The position numbers were made by a program, and so were the translations under genes. Below, piece by piece: positions 39,374 to 45,627 of a stretch of 45,627 nt of DNA (position 1 is its first letter; each line of letters begins with the position of its first letter). Under the pieces are notes generated by a model that was not told where the DNA came from, did no database searches, and saw nothing but the letters and a program-made list of their open reading frames with translations. Where the stretch lies: positions 1 to 45,627 of the forward strand of contig JAFAHS010000524.1 of assembly GCA_019237115.1 (NCBI GenBank), in the 5' to 3' direction. This DNA is from Deltaproteobacteria bacterium. GTDB lineage: Bacteria; Desulfobacterota; Binatia; Binatales; Binataceae.

Positions 39374-40200
39374 TATTTGCGGCGCACCGGATGCTCGATG
39401 GGAACCTCGTCGCGGTTACCCCATTCCGCCCACGAGCCCCAGTAATTGCGTACCCGCGGATAGCCGGCCTGTTTGAGGGCCACATATGCGTGCGCCGAGC
39501 GGTAGCCACCCTGGCAATACGGAATGATCTCCGCGTCGGGCCGCAAGCCCAGCGCCGCGAACTCCGCGCGAAGCTCACCGGCCGGCTTCACATATCCTTG
39601 CGCCGTGTTACTCCCGGTCCAATCGCGGTGCACGGCGCCGGGAATTGCGCCGCCCCGCCGGGCGCGCACCCGTTCGCCGAAATACTCCTCGTCGCTGCGC
39701 ACGTCGAAGATCTGCACCTCGGGCCGCCCGAGTCGTTCAATCAGGTAGCTGGCGGAGGCCGCTATTTCGTCACGAGGCGAGCCCTTGAATTGCGTCGGTT
39801 TGATGGTCGGGGCGAGTTTGCTCAGCCGCTCACCGGCGACCGCCCTAAGCCCGCCATCGAGCATCCGCGCTCGCCGATGCCCCATCCATTCGAGTAGCCA
39901 GGCTCCGCGCGCCGCCCGCATCCCGGAGTCGTTTTCGTAGAACACCACGGTCTCACGTCCGGTGATGCCGATCGCCGAGAAAATCAGTTCGAGCTGCATG
40001 CGAAACTCGCGGGTGCCACGTTCGTCGGTATTGGTGTAGTGAAACGGAAAAGGATCGAAATGGCGCGCGCCCTTGAGGTGACCCTTCCAATAGTCATCCG
40101 CCGCGCGAGTGTCCACCAATATCAGGTTTCGGTCGTGCCGATGCGCCCGAAACCATCGCCCTTCAACCAACAACTTTGCCTGCGCCATTTTCTGACCCAT
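39373..40200 (-). CDS. Two-domain rhodanese sulfurtransferase
   Basis: The 275-residue protein has two rhodanese domains like SseA/TST. The N-terminal domain (VDTRAADDYWKGHLKGARHF, FYENDSGMRAARGAWLLEWMGH) lacks a cysteine. The C-terminal domain has EVQIFDVRSDEEYFG, RGGAIPGAVHRDW and the active loop IPYCQGGYRSAHAYVAL with the persulfide Cys. It moves sulfane sulfur from thiosulfate or mercaptopyruvate to acceptors. I use ATG 40200, which has a GAAGGG site 5 bases upstream; ATG 40188 is in frame. Its stop overlaps pcp. Confidence 0.92.
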   Translation of the reverse strand: MGQKMAQAKLLVEGRWFRAHRHDRNLILVDTRAADDYWKGHLKGARHFDPFPFHYTNTDERGTREFRMQLELIFSAIGITGRETVVFYENDSGMRAARGAWLLEWMGHRRARMLDGGLRAVAGERLSKLAPTIKPTQFKGSPRDEIAASASYLIERLGRPEVQIFDVRSDEEYFGERVRARRGGAIPGAVHRDWTGSNTAQGYVKPAGELRAEFAALGLRPDAEIIPYCQGGYRSAHAYVALKQAGYPRVRNYWGSWAEWGNRDEVPIEHPVRRK

Positions 40201-40217
40201 CGAAACCCTTCAGCCCG

Positions 40218-41267
40218 TCACGCATCGACGCCGACCGCATCGCTAATAGAGCGAAATCCATCGCGGCGGAGCAAGGCGGCCAGTCCCGCATTGATCAACG
40301 TTGCCAGCGTGGGTCCTTCAAAGATGAGGCCCGTATACAGTTCCACCAGGCTCGCGCCGGCGCGGATATGCCGATAGGCATCTTCCGCGCTGGCAATCCC
40401 ACCCACCCCGATGATCGGAATCTGGGTGCCGATGTGGCGGCGAATCGCGCGAACCATGTCGCGAGAACGCTCGCGCAACGGTAGGCCGCTCAATCCTCCT
40501 GCCTGCTCCCACGCGATCCCGACCTCCGTGCGTGCCAGGGTGGTGTTGGTCGCCACGATTCCGGCAAATCCGAGCTGCACAATCGTGTCGCAAATCGCGC
40601 CGAGTTCCGCGGCGCCGATATCGGGTGAAAGCTTGACGAGATAGCGGACCGTCGACGGGTGGGGTTCGTCAATTGCCGCACGAATTTCGCGAAGCCGTTC
40701 CGGAGACTGGAACGCCCGCAGGCCGGGGGTGTTCGGCGAGCTCAGATTGATGACGATAAAGTCGGCAAGCGCGCCCAGCCCCCTGGCGAGCATCGCATAG
40801 TCGGAAGCCACTCTTGAGGCAGGTGTAGCTTTGTTGGGACCAATGTTCAGGCCGATGCGGAGCCGAAGCCCCTTGGCGCGCAACTCCTCGATTCGCCGGC
40901 CCACCGCCTCCATGCCTTTGCTCGGGAAGCCGAGCTGGTTGATCAACGCGCGCTGCTCGGGCAGACGCCAGATGCGTGGTCGGGAGGTGCCGGCTTGCGG
41001 CCGCGGGGTAATGGTACCCAACTCGGCGAAGCCGAATCCGAGCGCCTGCCACGCGGCAGGTGCGGCGGCGTCCTTGTCCAGGCCGGCGGCGAGGCCCACC
41101 GGATTGTTGAACTCAAGCCCGAACACCCGCGTGTTCAATTCTTGAGCGGCCGCGGGCGGGTCGGAGATGGGCCAGGCAGAGAGCATTGCGAGGACCATAC
41201 GATGAGCGGTTTCGGCATCAAGCCGAAACAGCAAAGGCTTTACCAGCCTGTACAAGAACCTGAGCAT
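40218..41267 (-). CDS. pyrD: Dihydroorotate dehydrogenase (quinone), class 2
   Basis: The 349-residue flavoenzyme oxidises dihydroorotate to orotate with membrane quinone. The N-terminal helix pair MLRFLYRLVKPLLFRLDAETAHRMVLA is the class 2 membrane-associating extension. FNNPVGLAAGLDKDAAA, GFAELGTITPRPQAG, the catalytic Ser loop FIVINLSSPNTPGLR, LVKLSPDI, TNTT and IPIIGVGGIASAEDAYRHIRAGASLVELYTGLIF follow in order. The ATG at 41267 starts this extension; the open frame beyond it is not used. Confidence 0.95.
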   Translation of the reverse strand: MLRFLYRLVKPLLFRLDAETAHRMVLAMLSAWPISDPPAAAQELNTRVFGLEFNNPVGLAAGLDKDAAAPAAWQALGFGFAELGTITPRPQAGTSRPRIWRLPEQRALINQLGFPSKGMEAVGRRIEELRAKGLRLRIGLNIGPNKATPASRVASDYAMLARGLGALADFIVINLSSPNTPGLRAFQSPERLREIRAAIDEPHPSTVRYLVKLSPDIGAAELGAICDTIVQLGFAGIVATNTTLARTEVGIAWEQAGGLSGLPLRERSRDMVRAIRRHIGTQIPIIGVGGIASAEDAYRHIRAGASLVELYTGLIFEGPTLATLINAGLAALLRRDGFRSISDAVGVDA

Positions 41268-41521
41268 TGGCCCGACCGGAACTTTTGCAACGCGCAGCGG
41301 CAGATTCAATCCGTGAGGGACCCCCGTTGGTTGGGGTCGGTGAAAACCGCCGGGTTTATGGGTTCTGCGTCCACCCCGGAGCAGGGCCAAGTGGTCTGCG
41401 ACCCCCTGTGCATGGCGGGCTGACAATTCTCAGGCGACCGCTACTTAGGTCGACGCGCATGGAATAGGATGAGGGTCTGCGTGGTGAACAGCATGCGAGA
41501 GATGGGAGGCGGCCGGCAGCG

Positions 41522-42349
41522 GTGAATAATCAGGCAAACATGCAGGTCAGGCTCATCGACTACGCGCATGAGCCGCTCGAGAAACTCTACGCCGCTTTTC
41601 GTACCTGCTACTCGCCGGAAAGCCCGCTCGAAATCTGGCAGAAGATCAAAACCGAGAAGATTTCTCACCAGCGCATTCGCTCCTTTATCGGCGAACGGCT
41701 CAAAACCGGTCATGCCTCTCCACTCGAGCAGGTCGTGTTCTGGTTTGGGATCTCCGGCGTCTCGCGATCGCTTTCCCATCAGTTCGTGCGCCATCGCATC
41801 GGGATAAGTTTCGAGCAGCAGAGCCAGCGCTACGTGAAGTTCAAGGAAAACCAGCTTGCCTTCGTGCTGCCGCAATCGTGGGAGCGCGCGAACCTCGACG
41901 CTGAGTTCCGCGAGCTGCTGGCGCGCACCTCGGAGCTGTACCAGAAGGCGCTCCAGGCGGGCATCCCTGCAGAGGATGCTCGCTTCGTACTGCCGAACGC
42001 GGCGCCCACCAATTTCCATGTGATGGTGAATTTTGCCGAGATGCTGCACATCTGCGATCTGCGCCTGTGCGTGCGGGCGCAATGGGAAATTCGCCGGATG
42101 GTCGCGATGATGCGCGCCGAGATCAAACGCGTGCTGCCCGAGATCGCGGTGTTCCTGCAGCCCAAGTGCGGTGAGAACCGGATGGGCTATTGCGACGAGT
42201 CGCTGGAAGATTGGCGGAAATGCCCGCTGGGCAAGGTGCGGCCGCACAAGTCGACGCTGTTCGAGCTCTACGAGCGCCATGGGACACGCAAGGCGCAAGC
42301 GCTCAGCGAGGTCGAGTTCCGGGAGGTCGAAGAGAAGGAACTTCTCTAG
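41522..42349 (+). CDS. thyX: FAD-dependent thymidylate synthase ThyX
   Basis: The 275-residue enzyme has the ThyX motif RHRIGISFEQQSQRY in the block SRSLSHQFVRHRIGISFEQQS, and ARFVLPNAAPTNFHVMVNFAEMLHICDLRLCVRAQWEIRRMV in the second half. It methylates dUMP with methylene-THF while FAD takes the hydride, so tetrahydrofolate is regenerated without DHFR. The GTG at 41522 has GGGAGG some distance upstream; ATG 41540 is also possible. It is slightly longer than the common 220-250 residues because of the C-terminal tail RPHKSTLFELYERHGTRKAQ. Confidence 0.95.
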   Translation: MNNQANMQVRLIDYAHEPLEKLYAAFRTCYSPESPLEIWQKIKTEKISHQRIRSFIGERLKTGHASPLEQVVFWFGISGVSRSLSHQFVRHRIGISFEQQSQRYVKFKENQLAFVLPQSWERANLDAEFRELLARTSELYQKALQAGIPAEDARFVLPNAAPTNFHVMVNFAEMLHICDLRLCVRAQWEIRRMVAMMRAEIKRVLPEIAVFLQPKCGENRMGYCDESLEDWRKCPLGKVRPHKSTLFELYERHGTRKAQALSEVEFREVEEKELL

Positions 42350-42446
42350 TCGGCAAGTCTGGGAACCCCGAAACCAGGGCACCAGAACACCAGGTGGTCG
42401 GAAACTCCTGCTTAGTGGCCGTTGCGGTTGAGGTCTTGTCGGCGCC

Positions 42447-42836
42447 GTGAGCACCTCACTGGATGATGCGATCGCCGCGTTCAATCGCGGCGAATACTTC
42501 GATGCTGCCGAACTGTTTGAAAGGTCGGTGGCCGCCATAGATCCCGAATTGAAAGACCTGGCCGGCGCGTTGAATCGCATCGCCGCGGCCATGCATCTGC
42601 GCTTTGAGCGCGGCGGCCGCCAGGCCACGATAAACCTCCTGTCCCAGGCGATGCTGACCCTGGATGACATGAAGCCCGCGAAGGGCGGAATCGATACGGA
42701 GCGGCTGTTCGACGAAATCTACGCGTTCACCGAAGAGGTTCGCGCCGTCCCGCGCGACGAGCGATCGGGCCTCAAGCACCGCGCGCGGATTTTTCTCGAA
42801 CGTCGCCGTGCTCCGAAAATTAACCGGGCCAAGTGA
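42447..42836 (+). CDS. DUF309-like helical protein
   Basis: The 129-residue protein has the DUF309 pattern: AFNRGEYFDAAELFERSVAAI, then LKDLAGALNRIAAAMHLRFERGGRQATINLLSQAMLTLD. The family hallmark is GxYWEAHExxE followed by a second helix pair with H-x-R-GN; here the first His is Ala. The fold is a helical bundle of unknown biochemistry; it is common in bacteria of many phyla. GTG start at 42447. It lies just before the uracil-DNA glycosylase gene and overlaps or abuts its start. Confidence 0.65.
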   Translation: MSTSLDDAIAAFNRGEYFDAAELFERSVAAIDPELKDLAGALNRIAAAMHLRFERGGRQATINLLSQAMLTLDDMKPAKGGIDTERLFDEIYAFTEEVRAVPRDERSGLKHRARIFLERRRAPKINRAK

Positions 42837-42837
42837 G

Positions 42838-43512
42838 GTGGCCGGCCGCGTGGCGAATGGGACGCTGCATAACGGGGGAGATCGAACTTTTACTCTCTCC
42901 GATCTTCAGTCCCGGGTGCGCTCCTGCGTGCGCTGCGACGCACTCGTGCGTTGCCGCACCCAGCCGGTTCCCGGCGCCGGAGCGGTTCCCGCCGCGGTCA
43001 TGTTTGTCGGGATCGCCCCCGGCCGTCACGGTGGTGATCGAACCGGCCTGCCCTTCAGCGGCGATCGTTCGGGCAAGCTGCTCCACGAGATGATCGCCCA
43101 GGCGCGGCTCACCGGCGTTTTCATCACCAACCTGGTGCGCTGTAACCCGCGCGACAAACTGGGGCGCAATCGCGACCCCGACGCCCGCGAGATCGCCAAT
43201 TGCCGCGATCACTTGCGGGCGGAACTTGCGATCGCACGGCCGCGCGTGATCGCGTGCCTTGGCCACATCGCGTGGTGCGAACTGGCGGGACCGGGACGGC
43301 CCTTCACCCCAACCCGTCCCGCGACCATCCAGGTCGACGGTGTGGTCCTGTTCCCCATGTACCATCCCGCGTACGTGAACCGGGGCGCCTACCCGGTACG
43401 GCGCTATCGGCGCGATTTTCGCCGCCTCGCGGGTACGATCGCGCAAAACCGCGCGAGCGAACCAGGCTCGTCCCCTCCCCTCGGGCTCGTGCCCCGCCAG
43501 GATACGCAATAG
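42838..43512 (+). CDS. Fe-S uracil-DNA glycosylase (family 4/5-like)
   Basis: The 224-residue protein excises uracil from DNA. The N-terminal cluster ligands are CVRCDALVRC, followed by VMFVGIAPGRHGGDRTGLPFSGDRSGKLLHEMIAQA, FITNLVRCNPRD and REIANCRDHLRAEL, which supply the third and fourth cysteines of a 4Fe-4S cluster. LFPMYHPAYVNRGAY is the closing loop with the catalytic His. GIAPGRxGxDRTGxPFSGDRSG is intermediate between family 4 (GEGPG...) and family 5 (VAPA...RTGRPFTGDRSG). The start is uncertain: GTG 42838 is used, the frame is open to 42808 inside the DUF309 gene. Confidence 0.85.
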   Translation: MAGRVANGTLHNGGDRTFTLSDLQSRVRSCVRCDALVRCRTQPVPGAGAVPAAVMFVGIAPGRHGGDRTGLPFSGDRSGKLLHEMIAQARLTGVFITNLVRCNPRDKLGRNRDPDAREIANCRDHLRAELAIARPRVIACLGHIAWCELAGPGRPFTPTRPATIQVDGVVLFPMYHPAYVNRGAYPVRRYRRDFRRLAGTIAQNRASEPGSSPPLGLVPRQDTQ

Positions 43513-43658
43513 GGGCGCAGTTACGCGCGACGCGGCGGTTTGACTGTTCCCCGATGGCTCGCGATGCTCTACCTGCCGGTTGCGGCCGAAAAGTCCGGGC
43601 AATTTACCGAACTCCGCCGGCGGGCGGGCGCCCCTCGAAGTCACCATTGCCGAGCCTC

Positions 43659-44531
43659 GTGGAAGTTACGATCAAATTCGTTGCTGAGGGCCTCAAGCAG
43701 GCGCGCTACATTACCAACGAGCGCGTCGAGACGGCGATCTTTCTGGCGCTCGCACTGGAAAAGCCGCTTCTCATCGAAGGGCCCGCCGGCGCGGGCAAGA
43801 CCGAAGTTGCCAAGGTCCTGTCCGAAATGCTGGAAACCTCGCTGGTGCGACTGCAGTGCTACGAGGGACTGGACGAAGCGCGCGCGCTCTACGAATGGAA
43901 CTATCAGAAGCAACTGCTGCGGATGCAGGCGGATGAAGCTCAGGGGCTTCGCTGGGAAGAGGTCTCCGAGCACATCTTTTCGGCGGACTACCTGCTCGAG
44001 CGTCCGCTGCTGAAGGCAATCACGGCGTCGCGCCGCGTGGTGCTGTTGATCGACGAAATCGACAAGGCCGACGAAGAATTCGAGGCCTTTCTGCTCGAAC
44101 TGCTCTCGGACTTCCAGGTGAGTGTCCCCGAGCTCGGCACCGTCCGCGCGCTGGAGCGTCCCATCGTGGTGCTCACTTCGAATCGCGCGCGTGACCTTTC
44201 GGAGGCATTGCGCCGCCGCTGTCTGCATTTGTTCATCGATTTTCCCGGAGTGGAACAGGAACGGCGGATCATCGAACTCAAGGTTCCCAACCTCGATGCG
44301 CGACTTGCCGCCGAGGCCGCGCGCTTCGTCGCCTCGGTGCGCAAGCTCGGCCTGCGCAAGCCACCCTCGATCGCCGAGACGTTGGATTGGACTCGCGCGC
44401 TTCTGCACCTGGGCGTCAAGGAGCTCGACAGCGATGCGATCCGCGCGGCGCTGGGCGTGCTGCTCAAGCACGAAGACGATCGCGCGAAGGTTGAAACGCG
44501 CGCATCGAGCCTCGCTACGCGGCCCCGATGA
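43659..44531 (+). CDS. MoxR-type AAA+ ATPase (CoxD-like)
   Basis: The 290-residue MoxR ATPase has EKPLLIEGPAGAGKTEVAKVLSEML (Walker A), VVLLIDEIDKADEEFEAFLLELLSDF (Walker B), LTSNRARDLSEALRRRCLHLFIDFP (sensor 1 and Arg finger) and the C-terminal lid PPSIAETLDWTRALLHLGV. The pair of MoxR and VWA genes helps insert metals or assemble enzymes; with a CoxE-like VWA partner it resembles CoxD of aerobic CO dehydrogenase maturation. GTG 43659 begins the homologous part; the upstream frame (to 43200) overlaps the glycosylase gene and is a shadow. Its TGA overlaps the next ATG. Confidence 0.9.
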   Translation: MEVTIKFVAEGLKQARYITNERVETAIFLALALEKPLLIEGPAGAGKTEVAKVLSEMLETSLVRLQCYEGLDEARALYEWNYQKQLLRMQADEAQGLRWEEVSEHIFSADYLLERPLLKAITASRRVVLLIDEIDKADEEFEAFLLELLSDFQVSVPELGTVRALERPIVVLTSNRARDLSEALRRRCLHLFIDFPGVEQERRIIELKVPNLDARLAAEAARFVASVRKLGLRKPPSIAETLDWTRALLHLGVKELDSDAIRAALGVLLKHEDDRAKVETRASSLATRPR

Positions 44532-45627
44532 CCCTGTTGCGTGAACAGCTTGGCCGCTTCATTGCCCAGTTGCGCATCGCCGGTCTGCGCGTGTCGGTCG
44601 CCGAATCGATCGACGCGATGAATGCAGTCGCGGCTGCGGGACTGGCACGGGATCGGATGCGTGAGGCGCTGGCCGCCACCCTGGTCAAGGACGAGGCGGA
44701 TCGTGCCCGGTTCGACGAAGCGTTCGGCCGGTTCTTTGCCGCACCCGCGACCGGGAGCGGAGGCCGCAGACATCCGGACCATCGCGGAGTGATGGAATCT
44801 TCCGCGCGCGGGCAGGGACGCCCGGGAGAGAATCCGCCCTTGCGGGAGCCCTCCAGAGAGACCCACAAAGAGCCCCAGAGGGACCAAGCAGCCAGGCCGG
44901 GAAAGCGCGGTGCACCGACCAGCTCGCCAGACCCAAACGAGCGGGAAGCCTCGGGCGATGCTGCGCTCTCGCTTGTCGAGCAACGGGCAGAGACTTCCAC
45001 GCCACGCCCGGTTGCGAAGCAAGCGGCCTCCGCGCAACCGCAGCAAGCGGGGTGGGAAGCGACACGGATGGCCCAGGTTCGTGAAATCGAGCGGCGGCCG
45101 TTCGGCGCTTACACCGATCTCGAATACGACCAGGCTCGTGAACTGCTCAAGCCGCTGGAGCGTCGATTTCGCATCCGCCTGGGGCGGCGGCTGCGCGTGG
45201 CTTGCCGAGGGCGGGTCGACTTTCGCCGCACCATTCGCGCAGGAATTCAGCGCGGCGGAGTCCTCGCCGAGCTCAAGTTTCGTGCCCGCCGTCCGCGCCA
45301 CGTCGACCTGCTTATCCTCGCCGATATTTCCGGGTCGGTTCGGTACGCCGCCGAGTTGACGCTTGAGTTGGTTGCCGGCGCGCGCAATTGCTTTCGCCGG
45401 GTCCGCAGCTTCGTGTACATCGATCGGTTGGCGGAGGCCGAGTTCGAACAGGGGCATCTGGTTACCTCCCCGCCGCTCGACCTCTATGCGCGCTCGGACT
45501 TCGGGCGGGTGCTGGTGGAACTCTCCAAGCGGCAGACGGAACTGCTCACGCGGCAGACCCTGGTAGTGATTCTCGGAGATGCGCGAAACAATCGCCGGCC
45601 GGCACGTGCCGATCTGATAAGAGAAAT
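44528..45627 (+). CDS. CoxE-like VWA-domain protein, C-terminus beyond window (partial)
   Basis: Starting at ATG 44528 (MTLLREQLGRFIAQLRIAG), the frame stays open to the window end, 366 codons. The N-terminal part has LRVSVAESIDAMNAV and a long linker rich in Arg, Ser, Pro and Gly (about residues 75-175). The C-terminal part is a VWA domain with the MIDAS beginning ILADISGSVRYAAELTLELV, the later Thr/Asp region SFVYIDRL and TLVVILGDARNNRRP. This layout is that of the CoxE family (COG3552). It overlaps the MoxR gene by four bases. Together they probably mature a molybdenum or other metalloenzyme encoded further right. Confidence 0.85.
   Translation, partial: MTLLREQLGRFIAQLRIAGLRVSVAESIDAMNAVAAAGLARDRMREALAATLVKDEADRARFDEAFGRFFAAPATGSGGRRHPDHRGVMESSARGQGRPGENPPLREPSRETHKEPQRDQAARPGKRGAPTSSPDPNEREASGDAALSLVEQRAETSTPRPVAKQAASAQPQQAGWEATRMAQVREIERRPFGAYTDLEYDQARELLKPLERRFRIRLGRRLRVACRGRVDFRRTIRAGIQRGGVLAELKFRARRPRHVDLLILADISGSVRYAAELTLELVAGARNCFRRVRSFVYIDRLAEAEFEQGHLVTSPPLDLYARSDFGRVLVELSKRQTELLTRQTLVVILGDARNNRRPARADLIRE

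Noticed and set aside
1..45627. CRISPR arrays, tRNA genes, insertion sequences
   Set aside because: No regularly spaced repeats, no cloverleaf-like sequence, and no transposase or terminal inverted repeats were recognised by eye.

Overview
The window is about 45.6 kb of GC-rich chromosome from a Gram-negative-type bacterium. It has two lipobox lipoproteins, a predicted outer-membrane barrel and a FecR-domain protein. The gene style (LLM flavin oxidoreductase, CoA-transferase, ThyX instead of ThyA, MoxR/VWA pair, DUF1330, amidohydrolase start) fits an uncultivated soil lineage such as Binatota/Desulfobacterota-like bacteria. That placement is inference; there is no rRNA or ribosomal marker gene here. 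No tRNA, rRNA, CRISPR array, prophage or insertion sequence was found.

Layout. 1-6 kb: the start of an amidohydrolase-like gene, two secreted proteins, a UvrD/PcrA helicase, and a FecR-domain protein followed by a barrel protein. 6.2-10.3 kb: a compact sulfate ABC transporter operon (sbp-cysT-cysW-cysA) behind a good sigma70-like promoter. 10.3-12.1 kb: a TetR regulator behind two perfect copies of a 12-bp palindrome, overlapping a DJ-1/PfpI isonitrile-hydratase-like gene, then a DUF6010-like membrane protein. A decayed TetR piece lies upstream of sbp. 12.6-18.5 kb: a divergent PEP-carboxylase-like protein, a GH31 glycosidase and a DUF1330 protein.

18.6-22.7 kb is the accessory, decaying part. 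It holds a broken copy of a lipoprotein gene, a Phd/YefM antitoxin with a frameshifted PIN toxin, an SDR, an O-methyltransferase cut by an in-frame TAA, and two intact paralogous lipoproteins. The broken and intact lipoprotein copies lie in direct orientation around about 2.6 kb of cargo. 22.7-30.3 kb: LLM oxidoreductase, MBL hydrolase, FabI, glyoxalase II, Asp/Glu racemase family, HemJ/CopD-like protein, MFS exporter, CoA-transferase and FtsB.

30.4-30.8 kb is the least explained stretch. A TTGCTT-N17-TATAAT promoter, a perfect AAGGAGG site, two tiny open frames of 18 and 12 codons made largely of Lys/Arg, a 9-bp hairpin and a strong intrinsic terminator form a self-contained transcription unit of about 300 nt. 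31-34 kb: an FAD oxidoreductase, an alpha/beta-hydrolase-fold protein without its serine, and an enoyl-CoA-hydratase-fold protein without either glutamate, then a frameshifted SigJ-like ECF sigma factor.

35.2-45.6 kb is housekeeping: guaB just after an intrinsic terminator, ddl overlapping an RdgB-like pyrophosphatase with altered base-binding residues, pcp, a rhodanese, pyrD, thyX, a DUF309 protein, a Fe-S uracil-DNA glycosylase, and a MoxR ATPase overlapping a CoxE-like VWA protein that runs off the end. Nucleotide metabolism (guaB, the rdgB-like gene, pyrD, thyX, UDG) is a recurring theme there.
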